Shown here: piece by piece, positions 1-10,353 of the stretch | How positions within the stretch are numbered: position 1 is the first letter of the stretch | How the letters are laid out: each line of letters opens with the position of its first letter | Origin: Alopecurus myosuroides | Taxonomy: Eukaryota; Streptophyta; Magnoliopsida; Poales; Poaceae | Assembly: GCA_028641055.1 (NCBI GenBank) | Contig: CM054060.1 | Coordinates: 310,854,949-310,918,948, forward strand | Direction: 5' to 3' | DNA length: 64,000 bases | Program-made: the position numbers and the translations under genes | The notes under the pieces: generated by a model | What the model was told of the DNA's origin: nothing | Databases searched by the model: none | The model's input: only the letters and a program-made list of their open reading frames with translations

Positions 1-127
1 ATATGGCCACTTGATTTCTAGTTTGAAGTTATTTATATCCTGTGATAATGTATTATTAAATTACCTCTATTGAATGCAAAATAAAAAGATTTATGAAAGC
101 CATCACCGTTTATCATGAATACGTTTA

Positions 128-400
128 GACTAGTCACAATGGGGAGTATCATATACTAGTATCATGCATATGATACTAGTCTATGATACCACTTCCACAA
201 TGCATAGTAACATATTTGTGGTATCATATACTAGTATATTTATTATCTTATAGACTCATCTTGTCTTGGAAAGCGTTATATTACGGTATCTACCTATGAT
301 ACCACTAACACCTCTCTCCTCATTAAATGAGTGACATGTCATCTTTTTTGCCTATGTGGCACTTATGATACCACATATGTTACTTCCATTGTGGCTAGTC
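128..400. mobile_element. Tourist-like MITE (PIF/Harbinger type), TSD TTA
   Basis: Terminal inverted repeats of about 15 bp (GACTAGTCACAATGG at the left; the complement of GACTAGCCACAATGG at the right) bound 273 bp rich in 'gatacca/tggtatc' motifs. TTA flanks both ends (125-127 and 401-403). Copy B shows the unoccupied site with a single TTA at 4,607-4,609. The 3-bp TTA duplication is typical of PIF/Harbinger elements; family assignment is by structure only. Confidence 0.85.
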
Positions 401-433
401 TTAGCTGGCAACTGCTCGGTTATGGTCATAGTA

Positions 434-557
434 CTCTCTCTGTCCTCAAATTAAGTGTCACAAAGTTTGACAAAAGTGGATGTATCTAACACTAAATTAT
501 GTCTAGATACATCCACTTTTGTCAAAATTTGCGACACTTAATTTGAGACGGAGGGAG
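434..557. mobile_element. Stowaway MITE (Tc1/mariner type), TSD TA
   Basis: A 124-bp near-perfect hairpin. The right end carries the CTCCCTCCGTCTCAAATTAAG-type terminus and the left end a diverged copy; the arms pair through 'gacaaaagtggatgtatct'. TA flanks both sides (432-433, 558-559). Copy B has the empty site with a single TA at 4,638-4,639. Length, TIR and TA target are diagnostic of Stowaway. Confidence 0.93.
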
Positions 558-1500
558 TAGATGATTCAGTTGTCTAGGAGTTTCATGAATTGTCAAATGA
601 CATGCCCTATCACTTGTACTTCATCATGAGCGGCCCATAGTTTATCACTGGAATATTTGCTTTCTACATTCCTCAGATCATCTATATTGTGCAAAACCTA
701 ATATTTTATTCTTAGAAAGCTTAAGTTGGCATATGACGTCCCTCAGATCCAATAGTCCTTGTTTGTTCTTGCCAGATGTAAAACACATTACTCTACGCTT
801 CCGTGTCACTTTAGATATCAGTCTTCGTCACTCAGTCTAGGTATGATGATCTGGTTGCTGCTGGTCCTCCCTCTCTAGAATATGTTACCGAACGATGATG
901 AATATGAATTTATCTCTTGAGATTTGCAAGAAGTCCTCTGCTCGAGTCTCAAAACAAGAAGTGTACGTGACCTTTGATAGGACGGTAGCAGATGCCAAGC
1001 AGAACAACGAGCCATTTTCCATATAAAAGGATGATTTGCTGCTCTGCATAAAAGTCCCACTTACCAATTCAACCACTGCAATAAAGTCAGCCGAGCTCAG
1101 ACTGACTCACTTTTTTGTTTTGAACCAACGCAACACTAGAGATGGCCCAACATAGGTAGATGAGATGATAAATGAATTGGTTCGATTTTATGATGGAGTT
1201 TATATGGAATAAATTTCAACAACCCGACATCTCTCCTACTTTATATGGAAGTACCATGGATCTTTATCATGTCCGCGGACTGACATTGGCTTTATATGTT
1301 GCGCATATAAAATGACCTTGATATCCTCCTCTGCTCGCCAGGATAGCGTGTAGTACCCAATGCATTATGCAGACGGGTTAACTTGGTTTCAACCATCTTA
1401 TTTTTCTTGAGGAGTGAGTCCACAAAACCTCGACTAGTGATCTATATGGTTCAGAAAACAATATGTGCATGCGAGACATTGGGATTTCTTGTTTTACTTC

Positions 1501-2513
1501 GGACCAGATGGATCGCGGATACGGTTCTATGAGGACAAGCGGTTAGGTAATACCACACTCCCAGAACAATATCCGGCATTATACACTATAGCGATACATA
1601 AGTATGATACGCTGGCTACGGTCATGCAAACATCACATCCTAATGTAACGTTCAGACAAGATCTCATTGGGCCACGACTTGCATCGTGGAATAGGCTGAC
1701 TGCGGTTACTTTGACACCAGGCACTGATGAGTTTCGGTGGAAATCACTAAGGACGGTATGTTCTTGGTGGATTCTATGTATAGGGTTATGATCCAATCAG
1801 ATGTGCCAGTTCGTATTTTTAAAAATGTATGGCTTATGAAGGTACAACTGAAGATTAAGGTTTTTGTATGGTATCTTCGTGAAGGGGTCATACTTATAAA
1901 AGATAATCTTGTCAAACGTAATTGGCATGGAAGTTCAAAGTGTGTTTCTTGCTCTTATGAGGAGACGATTAAAAACTTATTTTTTATTGCACATTTGCGC
2001 GTTCTATATGGTCCAATATCCAAATGGTTTAGAATCTTTATCAATCCACATCCGTTGCGAATATATTCGGTAACTGGTTAAATAAGATAGATAAACTGTT
2101 AAAAACTATTATTAGGGTAAGAGCGATTGCCGTTATTTGGTCGCTCTGGCTATGTAGAAATGACAAGATTTTCAATGATAAGAGCTTTTCTCGTATGCAG
2201 GTTCTATACCGATGCACAGGTATTCTCTGTTCGTGGTCCACATTACCGCGGGGGGAGTTTCAAACGCTTTTTACGGAGATGTCTACACGGCTGGAACAGG
2301 TGGCGAGGGATATTTTTATCCCACATGGATGACAGTGTGATCTACGGATAGCAGCTCCATAGCGACGACACTCTGCGTCTACATGATTTGTTTAGACTTG
2401 TCGTTTTTTCCCTTTCAGATTTTGGATTTCGGTTGTGTGCATTGTTATGGTGCAGAGGCTGGGTATAATGCTTAAACTCTTTAAGTAATAAAAATCATTT
2501 ATCAAAAAAAAAA
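1501..2513 (+). mobile_element. 5'-truncated LINE with ORF2 C-terminal remnant and poly-A
   Basis: Inserted at the point where copies A and B diverge. Broken plus-strand frames resemble the end of plant LINE ORF2. Around 1,500-1,760 is an RT tail-like stretch (RFYEDKRLGN...EFRWKSL). Around 1,830-2,000 is a zinc-binding RT domain-like stretch (KIKVFVWYL, then a CxxC near 'KCVSC', then the 'NLFF' position). Around 2,100-2,330 is 'VIWSLWLCRNDKIFND'. Stops and frame changes break it. A 10-nt poly-A at 2,504-2,513 ends it. No target duplication is visible; about 44 bp present in copy B (5,547-5,590) is absent here. Confidence 0.8.
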
Positions 2514-2519
2514 TGACAG

Positions 2520-2566
2520 CGGGGGCTCTATGAGCAAGCGCTAGTGTGTGTATTTCCTGCCCGTTT
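2520..2566. repeat. Segmental duplication, copy A (distal part)
   Basis: After the LINE poly-A the match to copy B resumes ('ctatgagcaagcgctag' against 'ctatgagcaaaggctag' at 5,597) and fades near 2,566. The next ~300 bp (2,567-2,867) hold nothing I recognise. Confidence 0.7.
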
Positions 2567-2867
2567 CGCTTAATTCCAGGCCGACTATGAGATTTTTCTT
2601 CGCGTCGAAGCTTAATATGTCGCCGGACACTCCGCTCTTTTTTCGCTAATTCCGATTTGATTGGAAGGGACACTTCCAGAAAGCGCAAAGAAAGGAAAAG
2701 AAATACACGATGTCTGTTCAAGGAACTAAATAAACTCCAGAGAAATATGGACGGATCTGCGTCGGCTCGCGTTGGTGTGCTTGAGGAAGGGACCCAGCCT
2801 GACCAGCCTCGGGATGATCATGCCACCCCTCTGCACGGCACCCCTCAAACGGCCCCCCAATGGCTCA

Positions 2868-3272
2868 GGGCATCTCCAGTCTCCCCCCCAGAGCCCCCCA
2901 AGCGGCGTTTTTGGGTAAAAAAACGCCGTTTTAGCGCCGAATTCCACCAGTCAGCCCCCCAGGAGCTGAAAAGGCGCCGTTTTTGCGCCGGCGCACCCAA
3001 GCCAAACCCAGCCCCTTGGGTTTGGCCTGGGGGGCAAAATGCGCCGCTTTGCATGCAAAAAGAAATATTTCTCCTACTTTTGCCCCACTTTGCATGCAAA
3101 GATGCCTCTCTCTCCTACTTTTGCCCCACTTTGCATGCAAAAGCCCCCCATTTTGGCTGGTTGGGTGGGCTACGGCTGGTAAATGACCTTGCCCCAGGTT
3201 TTGATTTTGCGCCGTTTGTGCTATTTCTGTTGATTTTCTTGTGCTGGGGGGTTGCAACGACTGGAGATGCCC
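2868..3272. mobile_element. Small TIR DNA element with GGGCATCTCCAGT ends
   Basis: The left end reads GGGCATCTCCAGT and the right end is its reverse complement (ACTGGAGATGCCC in context). The 8-bp flanks agree at six adjacent positions (GGCTCA at 2,862-2,867 and 3,275-3,280), suggesting an 8-bp target duplication of hAT or Mutator kind. The interior is GC-rich and has no transposase. The long ORFs across it come from low stop density in GC-rich repeats, not from a gene. Confidence 0.65.
3071..3141. repeat. Two identical 30-bp direct repeats
   Basis: Units at 3,071-3,100 and 3,112-3,141, beginning 'ctcctacttttgccccac' and ending 'gcatgcaaa', separated by 11 bp. They lie inside the small TIR element. 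Confidence 0.9.
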
Positions 3273-3399
3273 TCGGCTCAGTTTGGCAGCTCAGTTTTTT
3301 TTAAACTGAAGTATTGCAAAACCAAAGTATTTGAGTGCCAGGCAAAGGAATACTTTATTATCTTGAAACCACATTTTTGGTCAGTTTAAACAAAATTAT

Positions 3400-4298
3400 G
3401 GGCCGTTTGGCAAGTGCTGTTTTGACGTAGTTCTGTTACATGCATAACCAAGTGTTTACTGGCCGGAAGTGTAGATGCATAGCCGTTGCACTGTTGACTC
3501 TCACGGCATCCTTGGCCATGGACATGAACCAGGCGTACGTGCGGCTGCTCGGGTAGGTGAGCTTTGAATCCATGCGTGTAGGTCGGCACGTAGCCCAACA
3601 GCCAGATTGGCTCCGTCGCGTCACTATACTCCCCGACGATCCAAGCGTCGAGCTACCTCCATGGCGACGTCTCATGTCGGCATGCTCCATGGCGACGGGA
3701 CGTGAAGATCGAACATGTAGCAGCAGCACGGGACGCCTATCTCCATGGTGACGTCTCATGTCGGCATGCTGACCATGTCCACCATGAACGTCGGGACACC
3801 GGAGACAGCCACGCGCATGGCGCTTTGGCACACGGTAGTACAGGGCGGTAGGGCGCCCATCAGTGACGCGGGAAGCGCCACCAGGTTAGCGCTGTCGGGG
3901 ATGGACGCGGCAGTGTCAGTAACTCAGTATACTGCTCATACCATGGTCAGAGACCGGAGACAAGCCTGCTCGCAAGCTCGACGAAGAGGATGAGGTGGCC
4001 CATGCACGGCTGCAAGAGTACAATGTGCAGTCGAGCGCTGGCCGGAAACGGCTCTCGGTCAGATCCGAGTCGCTGCTAGCAGCTAGCTCACTTTTCTCCG
4101 TTTCTCAGTTTTGAAAAAAAGAAGTCCCGAGCTCTTTTTCTGATACTCCAAAAAAACTGTAGTATTGGGAATACTACAGTTTATAAAGCTACGTTTTTTC
4201 TTGTATCCAAACACTTCAAAGTATCTAAAACTTCAGTTTTTCTAAATAGTGTAGTATTTGAACAATATTTTAAAAATACTTTGTCTCCAAACGGACCC
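3400..4298. mobile_element. Possible TIR element enclosing GC-rich gene-like sequence
   Basis: The left boundary GGGCCGTTTGG (3,400-3,410) matches, with one mismatch, the reverse complement of CCAAACGGACCC (4,287-4,298). AT-rich flanks on each side share motifs such as 'actgaagt' and 'aagtattt'. The middle (about 3,430-4,080) is GC-rich and looks like fragments of host coding sequence, but no open frame is convincing and I cannot name the source. An imperfect repeat of about 30 bp ('gacgtctcatgtcggcatgc') occurs near 3,666 and 3,751. No target duplication was found, so the call is tentative. Confidence 0.35.
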
Positions 4299-4468
4299 TC
4301 ATTCTTTTTCAGCTCGAGCATGTTCATGGTTTGTTGGTGGTTCATTTTTCTACTCATTTAGTGGACAGGGTTGATGCCCGAATATGGTTTAGTCTTTGCT
4401 CGTTCTTTAGGACTAGAAGAGACTGGTGCTCGAAAATTGTGTCGTGTTTCTTCCGTTCCCCAAATTTT

Positions 4469-5643
4469 ATATGGCCGCTTGATTTCTAGTTTGAAGTGAT
4501 TTATTTCATGTGATAATGTATTATTAATTTGACTCTACTGAAATTGCAAAATGTATGGATGCCAAAAAAGACTTATGAAAGCCATCACCGCTCATCCTGA
4601 ATACGTTTAGCTGGCAACTGGTCGGTTATGGCTATAGTAGATGATTCAGTTGTCTGGGAGTTTCATGAATTTTCAAATGGCATGCTCTATCACTTGTACT
4701 TCATCCTGAGCGACCAGTAGTTCATCGCTGGAACATTTGCTTTCTACATTCCATCTGTGCTGTGCAAAACCTAATGTTTTCTTCTTAGAAACCTTAAGTT
4801 GACGTATGAGGTTCCTCAGATCCAATAGTCCTTGCTTGTTCTTGCCAGGTGTAAAAGAGATTGCTCTACACTTCCGTGTCACTTTAGATATCAGTCCTCG
4901 TCACTCAGTCTAGGTATAATTATCTGGTTGCTGCCGGTCCCTCCCTGTCTAGAATATATTATCGAACAATGATGAATAAAGATTTATCTCTTGAGGTTTG
5001 CAAGAAGTCATCTGCTCGCGTTTCAAAACGCAAAATGACTGCGACCTTTGATATATAGTACTGTAGCAGATACCAAGCAGAACAACAACGAGCCATTTTC
5101 CATATAAAAGGATGATTTACTACTCTGCAGAAAAGTCCCATTTACCAATTCAACCACTGCAATAAAATCAACCGAGGTCTGACTGTCTCACTTTTTTTTA
5201 ACCAACGCAACATTTGAGATGGCCTTAAGATATCCAACATCGATTTTATGATGGATTTTATATGGAATATTTCTCCCCTCCTTTATATGGAAGTACCATG
5301 GATCTTTATCAGGTCCGCAGGCTGACATCGACTTTATATGTTGCGCATATAAGATGACCATGATATCCTCCTCTGCTCGCCAAGATAGCCGTAGTAGCCA
5401 TGCATTATGAAGACAGGTTAACATGTGTTTCAGCCGTCTTGTTGTTTTTTTTTTCTTGAGTGAGTCCACAAAACTTCGACTAGTGATCTATATGGTTCAG
5501 AAAACAGTATGTGCATGCGAGACATTGGGATTTCTTGTTTTACTTCTGAGTTCTGACTAGATAAGAGGCAACGCCTAAGGCCATGTAGGACGGGGCGCTA
5601 TGAGCAAAGGCTAGGGTGTGTATTTCCTTGACATTTCGCTTTT
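4469..5643. repeat. Segmental direct duplication, copy B
   Basis: Counterpart of 1-1,500 and 2,520-2,566. It retains unoccupied target sites for both MITEs of copy A (TTA at 4,607-4,609, TA at 4,638-4,639). It also keeps about 44 bp at 5,547-5,590 missing from copy A at the LINE junction. The right edge coincides with an antisense LINE remnant. Short ORFs here have no recognisable product. Confidence 0.85.
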
Positions 5644-6070
5644 CGTTTTTTGAAGCTTTCACCGGGGGGAGAGAATCCCCACCTGAATATTACTCAAGAA
5701 AAAGTTTACAGAATTCAGTTTGAGAAATGGGTACGCCACAGGTCGGCGGCCATTTTTTCCTTAATTCCGGCCGCAGGGAAGATCTTCCATACTTCTTTTG
5801 CATAGGTGCAATATAGGAGAATGCTTCTTTTGCATAGGTGCAATCTAGGAGAATGCGTCTAGCAGATTCAGTCTCTGGATCATAGAAACACCAGATATAG
5901 AATTTCACTTTGCCTTCAGCTGTAATTTTCCACACATTCTCTAACATTGGTTGCGTAACTCTTCCCAGAAACTGACATTCATATCATCATATGCATACTT
6001 AGCACTGTAAACACCGTCTGCTGTTAGGTTCCGTCGGATCGAATCATCCCCATCATTTAGCCCCATTGTA
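5644..6070 (-). mobile_element. Antisense LINE remnant (ORF2 C-terminal part)
   Basis: Read on the minus strand, this shows a LINE RT-tail motif (DDSIRRNLTADGVYSAKYAY near 6,040-5,985). A frame change follows, then NVWKITAEGKVKFYIW and ESARRILLDCTYAKE (5,945-5,820), which match the zinc-binding end of plant LINE ORF2. The T-run near 5,646-5,651 and the 'ccccacctgaata' 3'-UTR-like stretch mark its 3' end. The middle of the zinc domain is missing and a stop separates the two halves, so it is dead. The 5' limit is uncertain. Confidence 0.6.
5793..5856. repeat. Tandem duplication of 32 bp
   Basis: Two adjacent 32-bp units (5,793-5,824 and 5,825-5,856) starting 'ttcttttgcataggtgcaat', with one difference. 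The duplication repeats part of the LINE-derived frame. Confidence 0.93.
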
Positions 6071-6960
6071 ACAGCATGCTTAGTTCTGGAGTTGGGATGG
6101 GATCAGGTGCTACAATGAATTGAATTATGGAGGTAACCGAAAGTAGCACTGGAAAATAAATTTTAACCAGAGCACCCTGTATGATAGTACCATTACTCAT
6201 CTGAGCAGGTTTTACTAAATTTACAGATAGCACACCGTCTTTACGCAAGTTTGCAAGTCTGGGAGCATGCATCTGTCGCTGTTGACTTGTGTACATCCTA
6301 CGGTGTCCATTATTGAGAGGTTTCAAATGCTTTTGCTGATGATTTCTGCTGGAGGGAGAATTCCTAACCATTTTTCTCTTCAGTGCCTGAGTGCAGGGAG
6401 GGACTCCACAGCTATGGAGACATTTGCTACAGGGGCTCTCTTGATAAAGAGCCTCCGCTTGAATTTTCCAAAAAAACATATGGAGTAGGGAAACTATAGT
6501 TTGGAGCCATACTGATATTTGTATAGTGGTCTTAAACATTTGTTCTCGGTGTCATTTGTCAGACTATACAGAACTAATCATTAGTTTTCTTCAATGGCAG
6601 AGAATGCGCCGAAGACTAAACAACGTCTGGACTATGGAAGCATTCCCTTCAGGAGTTCTGTCAAGGAGAGTTTGAGCTGCAGTTTTGCAAACAACATGTG
6701 GACCGGGGCGGGGAGGAACAACCTTGTGGAGGGACATATTGGCGGTAAATTATTCCAGATGCATTGGTTGTCAGCCGCCGTGCAGAGAATTACATGTAGT
6801 CCAGTCACAAATTGTCTAGTCAAATTTTCAGTTTGAAGTCAAACAGAGATCCCGGTTGTAAAATATGAGCTCATCTTTCACTCCTGGAAATTGTGTTGCC
6901 AGGGATGCTCATTTGTGTGCTGTGCAAGATATTTTTTTTAAACTGGCGAAGTCTGCTACT
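6071..6960. other. Unassigned intergenic sequence
   Basis: About 0.9 kb with one minus-strand open frame of 160 codons (6,057-6,539) containing a few Cys/His residues but no recognisable domain. No gene is supported. Confidence 0.4.
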
Positions 6961-6961
6961 A

Positions 6962-7051
6962 GCTCCGATCCGTTTTAAGTGTCGTCAAAACTGAACTAGG
7001 CATACACAAATCTGTGTACGAGTTCCGACACTTAATTGGGATCGGAGGGAG
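6962..7051. mobile_element. Short Stowaway-like MITE, TSD TA
   Basis: The 90-bp element ends at the right in 'gggatcggagggag' and begins at the left with a shortened version 'gctccgatcc'; 'aagtgtcg' pairs with 'cgacactt'. TA flanks both ends (6,960-6,961, 7,052-7,053). The left TIR lacks a few bases. Confidence 0.8.
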
Positions 7052-7468
7052 TATTTGTTTCAGAATGTACGCCAGAGTTTTGTTTGAACTGTATATATTT
7101 TCAACCTGGGCTCGTAGGATGTTCCGTGACTTGTCAAAGAGATGCAACCTGAAGTCGAGTGTCTCTTGTGTGTAAACTGTGGTTTGGCCATCCTCTAATT
7201 ATGTTTCTCTGCGACGCCGTTGTCTCCAGGATGCTCTCCGACCACCCTAGGCCCTGCACACCGCTAGTGTAAACTGTGGTTTGGCGGCATTGTCTTGTCA
7301 TCACCTTGGAAGGTTGGTACAACTGTCGTCAGGCTGGGGAGGCGAGGTTAATTACCCGGGTAATCTCAGAACCTTGTGGAGGTATCGGGCACTCTGTTAC
7401 CGCGCGCCTCGAGATGGTGATCGCCGTCAAATGTGGGTAATCTATATGATACTTTGTATCATCAGCAA

Positions 7469-7491
7469 CAATTAATATGGATTGGAGGGAG
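7469..7491. mobile_element. Stowaway right-terminal remnant
   Basis: CAATTAATATGGATTGGAG followed by GGAG and TA is a typical Stowaway right end, but no left end is seen upstream. The rest of 7,054-7,888 shows nothing assignable. Confidence 0.5.
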
Positions 7492-7888
7492 TAATAATTT
7501 GTTAGTCCGCTCTGTTTTCAATCGGATGCCTTGCAACAACAACGGAAAAAATCCTTCTCGGATGACACAGCTGCATGTTAGATCAGAATGCGCTGGAGTC
7601 AGTACACAACTTCCTGTTGCACATGCAAAATAAGAATAATCTCCTTAAATCAGAATATCAAGTGTTTGATTTGATTTCTCATAACATTGAATAGGTTAAC
7701 TACCAGTGTGGACTACATGGTACTAGCCTTGCAATGCTGTATTTTTCCCTTTCGCTACATCAATTGTACACATACAACATGTGGGCTAATCAACAGCTAT
7801 CCTAGAACCAAACCGAGATATCAGTTGTATGGTATCGCCTTGAGTCCTCGTCCTTGCAGGAAAATGTCCCAGTTCTTTCAGCAAGCAA

Positions 7889-10310
7889 CTATTTCTTTGC
7901 CTTCTTCCCCCTCTTTGTAGATTGGTTCTTTTTTGTTCCCTTCTTAGCAACCTTTGCCTTCTTTTGTCCCTTCGCCTAATATCACAAAATATAGATCAAG
8001 TTTTTTTCCATGAGAAGCCCTATGATATTGCGATGTGTGTAAGAAACTATAGTAGCGCTTTCACTACTTCTAGATATCTGTTTGATAATGGCTAACATGC
8101 TATAGCAGAGCTGCTCAGCAGCCAGTAAGGTTTCGGAGATGCGGCCTGAGGACACTTTTGGATGGGCCATTGTGGTCTAACTACTTGATATAGGGCATGG
8201 AAATGGCAAGCAATGAAGACCATCGCTGACAATGTACGCAATGAAGGGCAAGCAATAGGATATGTGTAAGTGCTAAAAACTGGAAGACCCTAAGCGCAAA
8301 TCAAAAGGTGCAATGACCTGGTTACTGCAGGTAAGAACCAGACAACACAGCTATGCTGCTATGCGCAAATGGGTTATAAGAAGTTGCCAGATGGTAATAT
8401 GCTGACGTAAATGAGAAGTAGATGGGATCGGGTGCTAATGTGCATTAACGTATGCGATGATCAGTTCATCACTAGGGACATGACAACATCTGAATAGCAT
8501 GGATCAGTGAAAAAAAATATTAAAACTGCAGACCAACAAAGAGAGGCAAGAAACCACACCGCTGGCTTCCCGGCTGCTTTTCTTTTGGTTTTCGCCTTTG
8601 GTTGATCTTCATTTTCATTGTTCGGATCATTTTGAGAGGCTTCATGAAGCCTGTCGCCCTCTCCATCTGAATCAAATGTGAATCCATCAAGGGTACCTGT
8701 ATAGATGACAAACTGTTAGGAAACTGCGAACTGTAGCAGACAATGTCACATAGACAAAAGGTCCACAACGGTATGCAAATAGACTGCTCTTTTATACTAA
8801 AAACTACAATCGAATGCCAAAATAGCTCCCAAAACATGCTACTTTATAGAGGTTATAAAACAATGAACCCAATACCCAAAAACTGTTGATGAGAATTGAC
8901 AATAGATAGCCCAGCGAGACAAAATGCTAACCTTCCATCATAGTTTCTGCTTCAAATAAATTGGAATGGGGTTCCAACTGAATGAAGTCATTCATTATAG
9001 CCTCTATCTGCATAGGAAGAGGAGGATTGAAGTAAGCAATTGCAGCTTTTAAAGCAGAATGCAACTGATACATAATCGTATTTACTCGTGGAAATGGGAC
9101 ATTAGGTGCCAGAAATTTTGACTCAACGGAGAAGTTAAATATGCATATAGACTCATGTTATGGTTGACAAACCTTTGCTTCTGTTTGTCCCATGCTGACC
9201 TGAAAAAAAGAGGCAGTGCAAAGAGGACTAAGAAACATACCGAAAAGTACACAAATGCACAATTGCGCTCAAGTTTGGATATAACTTACAACACAAAATG
9301 TCCTGGATGGCACTATAGTGGACTTGTATACTGTCCCTGTATGACCACAGCAAGAAAAGAAGTTGAATTGCTTGTATTTATTGTAAAAGGAGAATGATTT
9401 TCAAATAATTTAGCTGCCAATGCAGATAATATTAATGGAAATCAGAAAACACATGAATTATGCATTCACACAATATTAAGAGTAACCTGGCGGTACCTTT
9501 CAGGTCCAGTAACAAATCCTGATTTCCAGTCGGGCCGTTCGAAATTACTATCCTACCGACAGCTCCAATATCTCCGCTCAAGTCTATCGAGTCACCATCA
9601 CATTCAACCAATGCCTACAAGAAAAGATGATTATAAGCTTGGGGGATATTAATAACAACGTCCAGGTAACTCTATAGAGAACTCAAGAAATTCTTGCAGG
9701 AAATCCATTATTTCCAGAAGGCAAGATGTTGATACATTCCTCTTTAACACATATTACACATTTTTGTCTGTTTTCACAATGCATGCATGACTAATTTGTA
9801 TAACCTGTAGTCCTGTACTTATGTAAACTCCTATTGCATCCTATTAGGGAGCAAGTAAATCTGTAAATGTAGCCTGAAGAAATATGCATGTATGGCCAAA
9901 TCTTATTAATTATGGTTGTTCTTCTATTGATTGTACAACTACATCCGTTGATGCAAATTAGACAGCTTTCTCATGAAGATAATACAAGATGGAACAATAG
10001 GGATGGTCATAGTATTTCAGGTTGCAGACCTTGAACTTTTATGATGAATGATCTTTGCAATTAAGCAGCACTAGTGCGTTTATCATACCTTTGAACGTTG
10101 AACTTTATCAGACATGATCAACGGCAACCTCTGGGAGACCTGGAATTCAGAACAAATACTCCGTAAGAAAAATAAGATCTATAACTAGTTACAGAAATAG
10201 AAAACCACAGCACAAAACTTGGTCTAGGAATCTGCGAGCTTGACTGGTGCTATTTAACCATATTTTGCCCCGTAACTTACGACTTCAGTTTTATGAAGCA
10301 AAGTAGACAT

Positions 10311-10353
<43 letters not shown>

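Larger units (their letters stand above)
1..1500. repeat. Segmental direct duplication, copy A (proximal part)
   Basis: This sequence recurs at 4,469-5,546 in the same orientation with scattered substitutions and small indels. Landmarks shared by both copies include the run from ATATGGCC at the start, the 'gatttatctcttgag' stretch near 910 and the 'gacattgggatttcttg' stretch near 1,475. Copy A contains two MITEs (128-400, 434-557) missing from copy B, and a LINE fragment follows at 1,501. Copy A probably extends left beyond the window. No gene is recognised; the short ORFs have no familiar motifs. Confidence 0.85.

Noticed and set aside
2657..3304. 215-codon plus-strand ORF
   Set aside because: Runs through a small TIR element and 30-bp direct repeats; Pro-rich low-complexity translation without any domain.
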